From Methanolacinia petrolearia DSM 11571 (GTDB lineage: Archaea; Halobacteriota; Methanomicrobia; Methanomicrobiales; Methanomicrobiaceae), in the NCBI RefSeq assembly GCF_000147875.1, contig NC_014507.1, positions 1,364,001 to 1,428,000 on the forward strand: DNA of 64,000 nt, given 5' to 3'. Numbering within the stretch: the stretch's first letter is position 1; each line of letters begins with the position of its first letter. The translations under genes were made by a program, and so were the position numbers. Below, piece after piece: positions 16,776 through 25,410 of the stretch. The notes beneath the pieces were generated by a model. The model did no database searches. It was not told the DNA's origin and saw only the letters and a list, made by a program, of their open reading frames with translations.

Positions 16776-18352
16776 AACCCTCTGGAATGGAAACCTGGAA
16801 TAATTCTTTTGAACGCTTTTTAAATGCCTCCTTCTCCATCGGATTCATTCTTTTTGAATATTTATTATAAAAATATTGCAGACCTGCTCTTTTTTTGGCT
16901 GAACCTGCAGAAGAAAGACGAACACGGGTATCATGGGCATCATGATGGACTAAGTGATTATTGAGCACTGCTGGAACTGTTCCTGCATCCAGAAGTCTTA
17001 TACAGACGTCCCTGTCTGTTGTTGACACAAAATCTTCATCAAAACCATCGATATCACAGAGATAAGATAATCGAACAAACAGATTTGAACCCTGGACATT
17101 TGGATTTGAAACAAAAAACATATTTTGAGTTATTGTTGTCGGAATATTCTGCATAATTCCAGAAACATTATTATCATCATGCCTTATCAGACCGGATATA
17201 ATCCAGTCAGCTTTGGTTTCCTGAGCAAATTTCGATACATTTGCAAGATAAGATCTATCCCACCAGTCATCATCATCTAAAATTGAAATAAAAACGGTGT
17301 CAATATCAGGGTAATCTTCGCAAGCATGTTTTATTCCGGTATTTACTGCCCCTGAAAGATTACAGGATCTTGTATTTTTTAATAATACTATAGGAAGAGA
17401 GCCTATATGATCTGCAATTATATTTTCTACAGCATTGTACGAAGGATCTTCTTCATCAATAATAACATAGACTTTGTCTGGTAATTTCTTCTGATCTAGA
17501 ACAGATGATAATGAACGCGTAAGGTAATTTGGACGGTTATTCGTAGGTATGATTGTAATAATTACAGGCTGAAAAGATTCTGCTTTTTTTTCAGTGATAC
17601 TAGAATTGACTTCTTCCACTGCCTTAAGGAGGATTCCATTCTCTACAGAATTTAATAATTCTCTGGTATCCTTTGGAACGCATTTACCTGAATAAGGTCC
17701 AAGATAAGGTGTAAGATGTTCCTGAGAACAAACACGCCTGTCAGCCCAAATAACACTCATTACATCTAATGCTTCAGCATTATTTTCTGAACAAATGTTC
17801 TCGATCTCGTTTGTAAAACTCACTTTTGTTGCAATATAGGCATTATGGGCAAGTTTTCCGAGTTCTGCGGATATATGGCTCATTCGGAGAACGGGTACCT
17901 TTAAATTGACCCATGAAAAATATGAAAGAACTTCACGTATGTCCTCATCATTCCCACTAAAAACAAGCCTGTCAGGATCAGTGAACCATGTGTATGAAGA
18001 TAGCTCACGTAAGAATTCAGGCATATATATTAAGCGTAAGGCAGGGTACCGAACGACCATTTGATCCATAAATCCCACAGACAGTGTACTCTTTATCACA
18101 ATGCAACCGGAATATTCATCTGAATTTAAGCGCTCTATTACATTTTCTACTGCAGAACAATCTAGTCTTCCGGATTCATTAGATGGAGTTGAAACACAAA
18201 TGAATACGATATCAGTGGAAAGAATATCGGACCAAGGATAATCCCCGACGATGTCATAGACAAAATACGGATAAAATCGTGATAATCCATGTACAACTGC
18301 CCACCCGACAGAACCAAGACCTATAACGCCAAAAGATTCTAATTTGATTACA
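16768..18352 (-). CDS. fusion of a short UDP-sugar 6-dehydrogenase and a GT2 glycosyltransferase; no canonical start for the full frame
   Basis: From GTG 18099 the protein has 443 residues, but the same frame is open upstream to 18352 and encodes the missing NAD-binding half. That half holds the Rossmann motif GVIGLGSVGWAV and the strand IVFICVSTPSNESG, both typical of UDP-glucose/GDP-mannose dehydrogenases. Later dehydrogenase motifs are MPEFLREL, ELGKLAHNAYIATKVSFTNE and GKCVPKDT with the catalytic cysteine. The C-terminal UDP-binding domain is missing. In its place sits a GT2 domain beginning VIITIIPTNNRPNYLTRSL with ILDDDDWW as acidic motif. The fused enzyme may oxidise and then transfer a sugar. 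No ATG, GTG or TTG exists between 18352 and 18099. This suggests a non-AUG start, a sequencing error or a decaying gene. Confidence 0.7.
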
Positions 18353-18376
18353 ATTCCCCCTATGATTATAAAATAT

Positions 18377-19006
18377 TTAACGAATTTTTCCTATTTCATT
18401 ATATAATAAATTTTTAAAATCATTCACTTCATTCAGTTCGGCAGGGGGATGTGGTTTGTAAATAGCTGACATCATAGACTTCAGGTCACTTCTTTTCGGG
18501 AAATATGTTGAGAGATAAGCCCGGCAAATCATGTTTTGATATTTTTCTTCTTCATATGGTTCCAAAGATTTACCGACATCAATAATTTTGAGGTTCATAT
18601 CTTCGTCATACATTATATTTTTTGGATGAAAATTCGTGAAAATATAATTATTTTTTTTGGAATCTGCAAGAATCTTGATGATTTCTTTAACATCACCTCC
18701 ACTGTAAGGTAAATATTTCTCATATGGAGTGACGAATATCAAATCTTTTTCTTCCTGTATTATATCGGATAATAATCTGATACCTGTAATTTTTTTATTA
18801 TTTACGAAATTATTGGCAATGAATGAAAGATGTTCCTGAGATAGAGCGGTTATTCCATTAAAAAAGAATTTAAATATATGACACCCGTTTGAAAATATTG
18901 CACCTTCAGATCCTAAACCAAGTGGTATCAGATTTTCATGATTATAATTGTTATTTTTAAGATCTTCTGAAAGTTTATAGTGAATTTCTGATAAAGTTAT
19001 ATTCAT
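18377..19006 (-). CDS. protein kinase-like fold protein
   Basis: This 209-residue protein has a glycine-rich loop LGLGSEGAIF near residue 30, an FKFF strand with the likely ATP-binding lysine, and a catalytic-loop equivalent TNFHPKNIMYDEDMNLKIID. In that stretch HPKN replaces the usual HRDxxxxN and DVG stands in for DFG. It resembles small kinases of the Kdo/RIO or aminoglycoside type found in polysaccharide clusters, so it may phosphorylate a sugar or lipid. It lies just upstream of the dehydrogenase-glycosyltransferase gene on the same strand and is likely co-transcribed with it. It starts at ATG 19006. Confidence 0.6.
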   Translation of the reverse strand: MNITLSEIHYKLSEDLKNNNYNHENLIPLGLGSEGAIFSNGCHIFKFFFNGITALSQEHLSFIANNFVNNKKITGIRLLSDIIQEEKDLIFVTPYEKYLPYSGGDVKEIIKILADSKKNNYIFTNFHPKNIMYDEDMNLKIIDVGKSLEPYEEEKYQNMICRAYLSTYFPKRSDLKSMMSAIYKPHPPAELNEVNDFKNLLYNEIGKIR

Positions 19007-19149
19007 TATTCTAAAAGAGTTTTAATTCTCTTTATAATATAGATTTGGAATGTTTATTGTTTTTAAATGCTATGTAGAAATTCAATATTCATGTCCATGA
19101 GATGTAATTCCGACTTTCAGATATATCAGATCAGAAGAAACATCAAAAA

Positions 19150-19176
19150 CCCGGGGAATAAACGAGAATCCCCGGG
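19150..19176 (+). promoter_or_regulatory. strong hairpin in the leader of the 19199 gene
   Basis: CCCGGGGA (19150-19157) pairs perfectly with TCCCCGGG (19169-19176) around an 11-base loop. CAAAATTTT follows, and 23 bases later comes the start codon with its ribosome site AAGGTG. It could be an upstream terminator, an attenuator or an RNA stabiliser. Confidence 0.4.
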
Positions 19177-19198
19177 CAAAATTTTAAAAAGGTGTTTT

Positions 19199-19708
19199 AT
19201 GACTTATATCGTCGAAATTCATTCTGATGGCAAAACACAGGCAATACAACAGAGAAAGAAGATCTTCTGGCTTGAAGATCCCCGGAAATTCAGGTACCTC
19301 CGGGAAGGAGAATTAAACAACGGCAGATATGAACAGGCAGGAGTGAAGTCCCACCTGTGCGAATTTGGAAAACTTGTTGGATACGAGATAATTGCCGATA
19401 GAAATCCGGAAATAACCTACCTGGGTGAGGAAGACGGCAGAACCTATCATCACAAACTTGATTGCCTGGAAAAATTCGACAGGCGGTTCTGGTGGCTGAA
19501 AAAGCATGACCGTGATATAAAGCCCGAAGGCTGCTATAAATATCTCGCTCCAATGGAGGCAGTAGTTCCGGGTTCGATATCGCTCTTCAAAACAAGCGAG
19601 TGCTACATGAAATCCAAATATCTTTCCGAAGACCTTGCCAGATTGGAAAAAGACGGAGATCCGAGATTTATCTCCGGTAAGTGGGTATGCAAAGAAAAAT
19701 CTGAATGA
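19199..19708 (+). CDS. hypothetical protein of 169 residues
   Basis: I do not recognise the family. The start MTYIVEIHSDGK at 19199 is favoured because AAAAAGGTG sits 6-8 bases upstream; a longer open frame to 19067 would run through a strong hairpin. The protein is rich in charged and aromatic residues, has no membrane helix and no signal peptide, and contains four cysteines spread along its length. Predicted strands such as KLVGYEIIADRNPEITYLGE suggest a mixed alpha/beta soluble protein. It is a single gene between the kinase-like gene (divergent) and the PHP gene. Confidence 0.6.
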   Translation: MTYIVEIHSDGKTQAIQQRKKIFWLEDPRKFRYLREGELNNGRYEQAGVKSHLCEFGKLVGYEIIADRNPEITYLGEEDGRTYHHKLDCLEKFDRRFWWLKKHDRDIKPEGCYKYLAPMEAVVPGSISLFKTSECYMKSKYLSEDLARLEKDGDPRFISGKWVCKEKSE

Positions 19709-19800
19709 AATAAGCAGGAATTAATGAAAAACTCCGGAAAAGGAGATATCAGGTTCGATAAATGATGATTTATCCTGCTCTTTTTTTGTAATTTCTATCC

Positions 19801-19950
19801 AATAACATCCATTCAAAAAAAGCCCGATCCAAAGAGAAATTCCCCAAAAATCATCCCAAAACCTACACCAAAAAAACAACCCCAAATCACCCGCATTTTT
19901 CCCTCAAAACCAATAATTCCACCCCCATATTGGCATTTTAAAGCACCCTT
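19801..19950. other. G-depleted, A/C-rich intergenic tract
   Basis: In these 150 bases I count only about 8 G on the plus strand, while C and A are abundant (for example CCCAAATCACCC and ACCCCCATATT). No gene is seen. The strand asymmetry is marked compared with its surroundings. Confidence 0.6.
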
Positions 19951-19964
19951 TTTTTCAGACGATG

Positions 19965-20074
19965 TTTATATCGACCGAAGGTGAGATCGTGGCGTACAGG
20001 GCTTCTGTGTGGGCCGTTTTTTCCGGGTTTCGACCCGGATTTTGCGTATATTTATGCTTTGCTTAATTCAAAGC
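19965..20074 (+). ncRNA. candidate structured leader or small RNA upstream of the PHP gene
   Basis: A TATA-like TTTATATC (about 19965-19972) precedes a C/G-containing stretch. It ends in a perfect 6-bp stem capped by the stable UUCG tetraloop (CCGGGT 20023-20028, TTCG, ACCCGG 20033-20038) followed by ATTTT. A second stem, GCTTTG (20056-20061) with CAAAGC (20069-20074), follows before the gene at 20143. This could be a short RNA with a terminator-like end or a 5' leader. There is no protein evidence. Confidence 0.35.
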
Positions 20075-20142
20075 AATGAAAATACAAACCGCTATCCGGC
20101 ACATTCCTTTTCTACAATGGAGACGAAAAAAGAAACGAACAA

Positions 20143-21027
20143 ATGAAGATCGATCTGTCCTACTCCCCCGAAGTCGTCTTCAGGCCCCCCGAGTACGCCC
20201 GGCTGAAAAAAAACGGCATGGTGGGAGTGGACATGCACTACCACACCAACCATTCCGACTCGCACACAAGGGTGAGGGACGCACTCAAACTCGCGAAGTT
20301 CAAGGGGATCGGACTCTCGATCACCGACCACAACCAGATCAGCGGATTCTTCGAGGCGAAAAGGATCGACGATTCTGTCCTGTGCATCCCCGGAACCGAG
20401 GTCAGTGCCTGGGACGGACCGCACATTCTCCTGTATTTCTTCTCGGGAGGAGACATGGAGGAGTGCTATAAGAAAGAGATCGAGAATAAAAAAAGTTCGA
20501 GCCCGTACCTTGCGACAAAACTCGGCACCGAAGACATCGTCGAGATCGCACAGGACTACAACTGCCTCACAATCGCAGCTCATCCTTTCGGTTACCTCCT
20601 CTTCAACAAAGGACTCGGGAAATGCATAGAACGCGAATACCTGCATCCCAAAATCATAAGCGATTTCTCGGGCCTCGAAGTCATCTGCGGGGGAATGACA
20701 AGAAAACTAAATCTAAAAGCGGCCGGACTTGCATACAAAAATAAACTCTGCATGACCGGGGGGACCGACGGTCACCTCCTCCGCGATCTCGGAAACGTCC
20801 TCACCTGCTCGTATGCCGAAGATACCGAAGACTTCCTGGAAGAGCTCATCCACAGGAGAAACTACATAGTCGGGCAGGAAAAAAGCCTCATCGAAAAGGG
20901 CGTCATGGCTACCGCAATCATGCCCAAATACTTCAGGTACACCGCCCCGTCACTGAGGATTCATTACAGCCAGAACGCTCCCCGGCTGAAACATTTCGGG
21001 GAGAAATATCTCTCCCGGAAAAAATAA
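20143..21027 (+). CDS. PHP-domain metal-dependent phosphoesterase
   Basis: This 294-residue protein has the four PHP motifs of the polymerase and histidinol phosphatase family: DMHYHTNHSDS near residue 25, ITDHNQISG near 60, a third set in GTEVSAWDGPHIL near 85, and IAAHPFGY with TGGTDGHLLRD later. These residues bind two or three metal ions and hydrolyse phosphomonoesters or phosphodiesters. The protein is free-standing, so it may act on a small molecule such as a nucleotide or histidinol phosphate. The substrate is unknown. It is convergent with the cardiolipin synthase gene, 9 bases apart. Confidence 0.85.
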   Translation: MKIDLSYSPEVVFRPPEYARLKKNGMVGVDMHYHTNHSDSHTRVRDALKLAKFKGIGLSITDHNQISGFFEAKRIDDSVLCIPGTEVSAWDGPHILLYFFSGGDMEECYKKEIENKKSSSPYLATKLGTEDIVEIAQDYNCLTIAAHPFGYLLFNKGLGKCIEREYLHPKIISDFSGLEVICGGMTRKLNLKAAGLAYKNKLCMTGGTDGHLLRDLGNVLTCSYAEDTEDFLEELIHRRNYIVGQEKSLIEKGVMATAIMPKYFRYTAPSLRIHYSQNAPRLKHFGEKYLSRKK

Positions 21028-21036
21028 TTTTTAATT

Positions 21037-22515
21037 CTACAAGATCCCCGAGAGCAGTCTTGAAACGGATTCCTTGAACATGACCGCATGCGTCCGTTTA
21101 TAGTAATCCTCGCATGTAACTTCAGTGCAGTATTCGAGATCGTCCTCGAATGCCTTCTTTAGCTCTGCCGAAACCTCGTCGTCGTAGATAAACGCATTAG
21201 TCTCGAAATTCAGCCTGAAACTCCTGATATCCCAGTTGGCACTACCCACCGAAGAGACCAGGCCGTCGACGACGATAGTCTTTGCATGAATAAAACCCTT
21301 GTCGTACAGGAACACACGGACTCCCGCCTCTACCAGATCCCAGAGATATGAAAAACCCGCCCAGTAGACGAACGGGTGGTCCGGTTTACACGGAAACATT
21401 ATGCGGACATCAATACCGGACTCGGCCGCGATCGTCAGCGCATCCAGAAGACTCTGGTCAGGGATGAAATACGGAGTCTGGATATAGGTGCTTTCGGTGG
21501 CATTATTGATAAGCTGAAGGTAGCCCATCTTGATACACTCCCCGCGTGAATCGGGCCCGCTCGATACGACCTGCATCACTGAGCCCTCCTTTGGGATCAT
21601 CTCAGGAAAATAAAAAGTGTTGAAGAACTCCAGGTCCTGTTCGGCCGCGTGGTTCCAGTCCAGGAAGAAACGGGCCTGCAGAGAATAGACCGCACTCCCG
21701 CTGATCTTCAGGTGCGTATCCCTCCAGTACCCGAGCGGACCTTTGCCCAGGTACTCGTCGCCCACATTGAAGCCGCCGACAAATCCGGTCTTCCCGTCGA
21801 TAACCACGATTTTGCGGTGATTTCTGTAATTTATCCTCATATTGATATGGAGATACTTCGACCTGAAGAAGAAGGCAGTCTCTCCGCCGGCATCCTTCAG
21901 TTCCCTGAAGAAATTTCGCGGAAGACGGTGGCAGCCGACCGCATCGCCGAGCACCCTGACTTTAACACCCTGGCGTGCTTTCTCACTCAGTGCCGAGACG
22001 ATTCTTTTCGAGAGTTCGTCATTCCTGATGATATAATACTGGAAGTTGATACTCTCCTCCGCCGAATTTATCGCATCGATCAGGGCTTCGAATTTCTTTT
22101 CTCCTTCGGTATATATCTCAACCTCGTTGTCGCCGGTTATCGTCGCATAATTTGTCGCAAGAAGCATCTCCCTCATGCGGTTGTAGTCGCCGGCCTTCTC
22201 ACCGGGCAGAAACCGGATGCTCTTGACCATTGCAAGCTGTCTCGATATTATCTCCCTGATCCTCCGGTCGTCGTCCTCCTTGATCTTAAAAATCCTCTCC
22301 TTGTAGATCGTCTGCCCGAAGATCAGGTACGCGACGAACCCGAAGACAGGAATAAAGAGCAGCACGGCCACCCATAAAAGCGCGGCGGACGGTTTCTTCC
22401 GCTCGAAGAAGATGATCGATATGACCATGATTATGTTGATAATAAGAATCAGTATGTAAAGATCCGAGAGCAGACCGCCGTCAGTCGACCAGAGATAATA
22501 ATAAGTTGCAGACAT
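21037..22515 (-). CDS. cls: cardiolipin synthase-type phospholipase D family protein
   Basis: This 492-residue protein has two N-terminal transmembrane helices (YILILIINIIMVISIIFF and LLWVAVLLFIPVFGFVAYLI). Two HKD motifs of the phospholipase D superfamily follow: NHRKIVVIDG near residue 230 and FIHAKTIVVDG near residue 405, each followed by the Gly/Ser-Asn motif (GFVGGFNVG and SSVGSANWD). The length and topology are those of bacterial cardiolipin synthase ClsA. In archaea it would join archaetidylglycerol units into glycerol-bridged tetra-acyl-type lipids, which is inference from the family. It is transcribed leftward alone, starting at ATG 22515. Confidence 0.92.
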   Translation of the reverse strand: MSATYYYLWSTDGGLLSDLYILILIINIIMVISIIFFERKKPSAALLWVAVLLFIPVFGFVAYLIFGQTIYKERIFKIKEDDDRRIREIISRQLAMVKSIRFLPGEKAGDYNRMREMLLATNYATITGDNEVEIYTEGEKKFEALIDAINSAEESINFQYYIIRNDELSKRIVSALSEKARQGVKVRVLGDAVGCHRLPRNFFRELKDAGGETAFFFRSKYLHINMRINYRNHRKIVVIDGKTGFVGGFNVGDEYLGKGPLGYWRDTHLKISGSAVYSLQARFFLDWNHAAEQDLEFFNTFYFPEMIPKEGSVMQVVSSGPDSRGECIKMGYLQLINNATESTYIQTPYFIPDQSLLDALTIAAESGIDVRIMFPCKPDHPFVYWAGFSYLWDLVEAGVRVFLYDKGFIHAKTIVVDGLVSSVGSANWDIRSFRLNFETNAFIYDDEVSAELKKAFEDDLEYCTEVTCEDYYKRTHAVMFKESVSRLLSGIL

Positions 22516-22693
22516 TGCCTTCAGGTGAACATTATCTCATGCACGGTTGATAAGTTTTCTTTTTCATATTCCTTTCAGTTATTCGGGAAAAAAATTTGAA
22601 ATAAAAATGCAAAAATTCATCATTACAAAGCAGTGTTTTATGTATTACTATAGCATATTACTAAATAACAGATTCTTCTGTTGGAAAATAAAA

Positions 22694-22873
22694 ATGAATG
22701 ATAGAAATTATGGCGGCCAGCGCAGAAGCTTTGGCTCCAGCGAACCAAGAGAAATGCATAAAGCAGTATGCTCAGATTGCGGAAAAGAATGCGAAGTTCC
22801 ATTTGTACCCACAGAAGGAAGACCGGTATATTGCAGGGACTGCCTGCCGAAGTACAGAAAACCCAGATTCTAA
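22694..22873 (+). CDS. small CxxC zinc-ribbon protein
   Basis: This 59-residue protein has a basic, Gly/Arg-rich head (MNDRNYGGQRRSFG) and a zinc ribbon CSDCGKECEVPF plus YCRDC. It is typical of small archaeal proteins with two CxxC pairs and the VPF-P-EGRPVYC linker. They probably bind nucleic acid or a protein partner. I begin at ATG 22694, because an upstream extension is hydrophobic and poor. It is divergent from the cls gene. Confidence 0.75.
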   Translation: MNDRNYGGQRRSFGSSEPREMHKAVCSDCGKECEVPFVPTEGRPVYCRDCLPKYRKPRF

Positions 22874-22901
22874 TTTTTTCTTTTTTTTCTAAGCGATTTT
22901 T

Positions 22902-22972
22902 GCATTTTTTCATCCTCACGTACGTTCAAAGCTCAAAAATGCATCGCATTTTTTCATCCTCACGTACGTTCA
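22902..22972 (+). repeat. 27-bp direct repeat, two copies
   Basis: The 27-base sequence beginning GCATTTTTTCATCCTCAC occurs at 22902-22928 and 22946-22972, separated by 17 bases. Each copy contains the palindrome ACGTACGT. It lies just after the zinc-ribbon gene and ahead of hairpin repeat copy C. Confidence 0.7.
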
Positions 22973-23027
22973 GATATTACATACATGGCACTGCCATATT
23001 GCTTACACACTTTACTATACCTTATTT

Positions 23028-23126
23028 GCGCGACCCCGGCACCGGCGGGCCAGGGCCCCTACCAAGAAGGCCTCGCCTTAAGATAGCCCACTCACGGCAC
23101 GCTCAGGGGATAATTGTCTATCCTGC
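23028..23126 (+). repeat. hairpin-rich dispersed repeat, copy C
   Basis: This is the third copy of the three-copy repeat. The 34-base core at 23069-23102 keeps CCTTAAGATAG and CACGGCACGC but differs from copies A and B at several bases. The right stem (GGATA at 23108-23112 with TATCC at 23119-23123) is shorter and uses different pairs from copies A and B. The left end CGACCCCGGCACCGGCGG matches the start of copies A and B. Confidence 0.7.
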
Positions 23127-23226
23127 CGAAAAGAAATCAGCGGAATCAGGAAACCATAAGCCATAGATTTTATGCAATCCTGCCAAATTAGAATTATAAT
23201 ATCTATAAATACCGGGAGGAGAGAAG

Positions 23227-24879
23227 ATGAGGATCACGCTTGTACAGCTCGACCCTGTCGTAGGAGATATCGACGGAAACACGGAGAGGATTGATGAGAC
23301 CCTCCGGCTGTGCAGGAGTGACAAACCGGATCTCGTAGTCTTCCCCGAACTTTTCCTGACAGGCTACCCGCCGAGGGATCTCCTCGAACGAAAAAGTTTC
23401 ATCGACAGATCGTACCGTGCGGTAAAAGAGATCATGGAGGTCTCCGCCGGCTTCCCGGACACCGGAATCCTGTTCGGCGCCCCCCTGAGAACGGGAAAAG
23501 AGACAGGCAGGGGGCTTTACAACTCGGCACTCCTGGTCAAAGACGGCGAACTGCCGTTCACACAGCACAAATCCCTGCTCCCGATGTACGACGTATTCGA
23601 TGAGGTTCGCTACTTCGATCCCGCGCCGTCGACAGGCGTCGCCGCTCTGGGCGACACCACCTTAGGGATCTCGATCTGTGAAGACGCATGGAACGATCCG
23701 CTGCTCTTCCCCGGGAGGTTCTATACCTTCGATCCGCAGGCTGACCTCGCCGCTAAAGGTGCAGACCTCTTCGTCAATATCTCAGCCTCGCCGTTTCACG
23801 CCGGAAAGGAATGTGTAAGGTTTGAAATATTCCGGAACCATGCAAAGAAACATTCGGTCCCATTCGTTGTCGTGAACCAGGTCGGAGGAAACGACGAGTT
23901 GATCTTCGACGGAAGATCCATGTGCCTCGATGCAAAGGGGGACCCGATCGTCGTTCTTTCCTCATTCGAAGAAGCGATCGTAACGATCGATACGAATACT
24001 CCCGGTGTTCCCGGATCATACCGGCCGCTCGGAGAGGCGGAAAGCATTCACCGTGCCCTTGTCCTCGGGCTCAGGGACTATGTGAAGAAATGCGGATTCT
24101 CGAAGGTCATCGTCAGCCTTTCCGGAGGGATCGATTCGGCCGTCGTCTGCTGCCTTGCGGTCGAGGCACTGGGACCTGAGAGTGTGGTTGCCGCCACGAT
24201 GCCGGGGCCATACTCTTCGGCCGGCAGTGTCGGCGATTCAAAAGCACTTGCAGAAAATCTCGGAATCAGATTGCTTGAGATACCGGTAACAAAAATATAC
24301 GATACATACACCGGCGCCCTCGGCGATCTGGTCGACCGGGAAAAAGAAGCGAGCGTCACGCTCGAAAACATACAGGCAAGGATCAGGGGCAATCTAATAA
24401 TGGCGCTCTCCAACGAGTACGGCTGCCTTGTTCTCTCGACCGGAAACAAGAGCGAGATGGCGGTGGGGTACTGCACGCTCTACGGGGACATGTCGGGCGG
24501 TCTTGCAGTGATCTCGGACGTACCCAAGACCACGGTCTATAAGCTGGCACGGGAGATCAACAGGGAATGGCCCGTGATCCCGGAGGCGATCATCTTGAAA
24601 CCGCCCTCCGCCGAACTCAGGCCGAACCAGACCGACCAGGACTTACTCCCTCCGTACGAGATTCTCGACGGGATACTCGAGGCATATATCGACGAGATGG
24701 ATTCGCCGGCGGATATCGTCGCAAAGGGATTCGACAAAGAGACGGTCGAATGGGTCGTTGCACAGGTGAACAGGAACGAGTACAAGCGCCGGCAGGCTGC
24801 AACCGGCCTCAAGGTGACCCCAAAGGCGTTCGGATCAGGGCGGAGAATGCCGATCGCAGCGAAATATTACAGTGACTAA
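23227..24879 (+). CDS. nadE: glutamine-dependent NAD synthetase
   Basis: This 550-residue two-domain enzyme makes NAD from deamido-NAD. The N-terminal nitrilase-type glutaminase carries Glu in VVFPELFLTGYPPRD, Lys in HKSLLPMYDVFDE and Cys in ISICEDAW. The C-terminal synthetase has the ATP pyrophosphatase loop VSLSGGIDSAVVCCLA near residue 295 and STGNKSEMAVGYCTLYGD further on. The domain order and length are those of glutamine-dependent NadE. Ammonia is passed between domains. The ATG at 23227 follows GGGAGGAGAAG. It stands alone after repeat copy C. Confidence 0.97.
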   Translation: MRITLVQLDPVVGDIDGNTERIDETLRLCRSDKPDLVVFPELFLTGYPPRDLLERKSFIDRSYRAVKEIMEVSAGFPDTGILFGAPLRTGKETGRGLYNSALLVKDGELPFTQHKSLLPMYDVFDEVRYFDPAPSTGVAALGDTTLGISICEDAWNDPLLFPGRFYTFDPQADLAAKGADLFVNISASPFHAGKECVRFEIFRNHAKKHSVPFVVVNQVGGNDELIFDGRSMCLDAKGDPIVVLSSFEEAIVTIDTNTPGVPGSYRPLGEAESIHRALVLGLRDYVKKCGFSKVIVSLSGGIDSAVVCCLAVEALGPESVVAATMPGPYSSAGSVGDSKALAENLGIRLLEIPVTKIYDTYTGALGDLVDREKEASVTLENIQARIRGNLIMALSNEYGCLVLSTGNKSEMAVGYCTLYGDMSGGLAVISDVPKTTVYKLAREINREWPVIPEAIILKPPSAELRPNQTDQDLLPPYEILDGILEAYIDEMDSPADIVAKGFDKETVEWVVAQVNRNEYKRRQAATGLKVTPKAFGSGRRMPIAAKYYSD

Positions 24880-24959
24880 AAAGTGCAATAAATGAAACAA
24901 AAATGTTGATACAAACCGGGAAGTGAGTTCCAATGCGTTCTTTGACAGAACGAAATTAG

Positions 24960-25316
24960 GTAATATGCGGCTTCTTTTCAGTTCTGCTCTTTATTGGGTA
25001 TTTTGCTTCCATCACGTTCGGGGAGTCGGCCTGGCTTAACATCATCCTCATTGCAGGCATTGCGGGGCTGATCGCCGGTGCCCTTATCGCCGTCGCAGGC
25101 CCCATGACGAACATTGTTCTTGCCATCCACATGTAAGCCAGGTCTGGAGCTATATCCCACAGAGGTCCGTGTGGTTGTGGTATGACGGAGGTGATTTCTA
25201 CTGGCCACTGGGTCCGGTCTCAGGCCCGCTATTTTGGGCCTCGCCGGGCTCTTTATACGGGAGCTGAAACGAAAATATGCCGAAAATCCCTGGCTAAAAT
25301 TACGTGAAGAAAATTA
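24960..25316 (+). pseudogene. degraded membrane-protein remnant, possibly a site-2 protease (M50) fragment
   Basis: An open stretch without start codon (24960-25136) encodes hydrophobic sequence ending AGALIAVAGPMTNIVLA. The part AGPxTNxxLA resembles the conserved motif near the membrane-buried active site of M50 metalloproteases. The HExxH motif is absent. Further pieces continue in other frames, including a tail ending KLREEN at 25316, separated by stops. This looks like a gene broken by several frameshifts. The family call is weak. Confidence 0.35.
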
Positions 25317-25410
25317 AAAACGGATCACGGGACCGGACCCGCCGTGCTGACCGGTTTCCATTTTTTGGGGATATTTGATAAGATATGAGTTATAAACGCT
25401 CAGATCACTC

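Noticed and set aside
20076-20471. Plus-strand frame overlapping the PHP gene
   Set aside because: The PHP motifs are in the other frame. This one is Arg-rich and without family features.
22902-22972. Possible CRISPR array
   Set aside because: Only two repeats with a 17-base spacer are present and there are no cas genes in the window.
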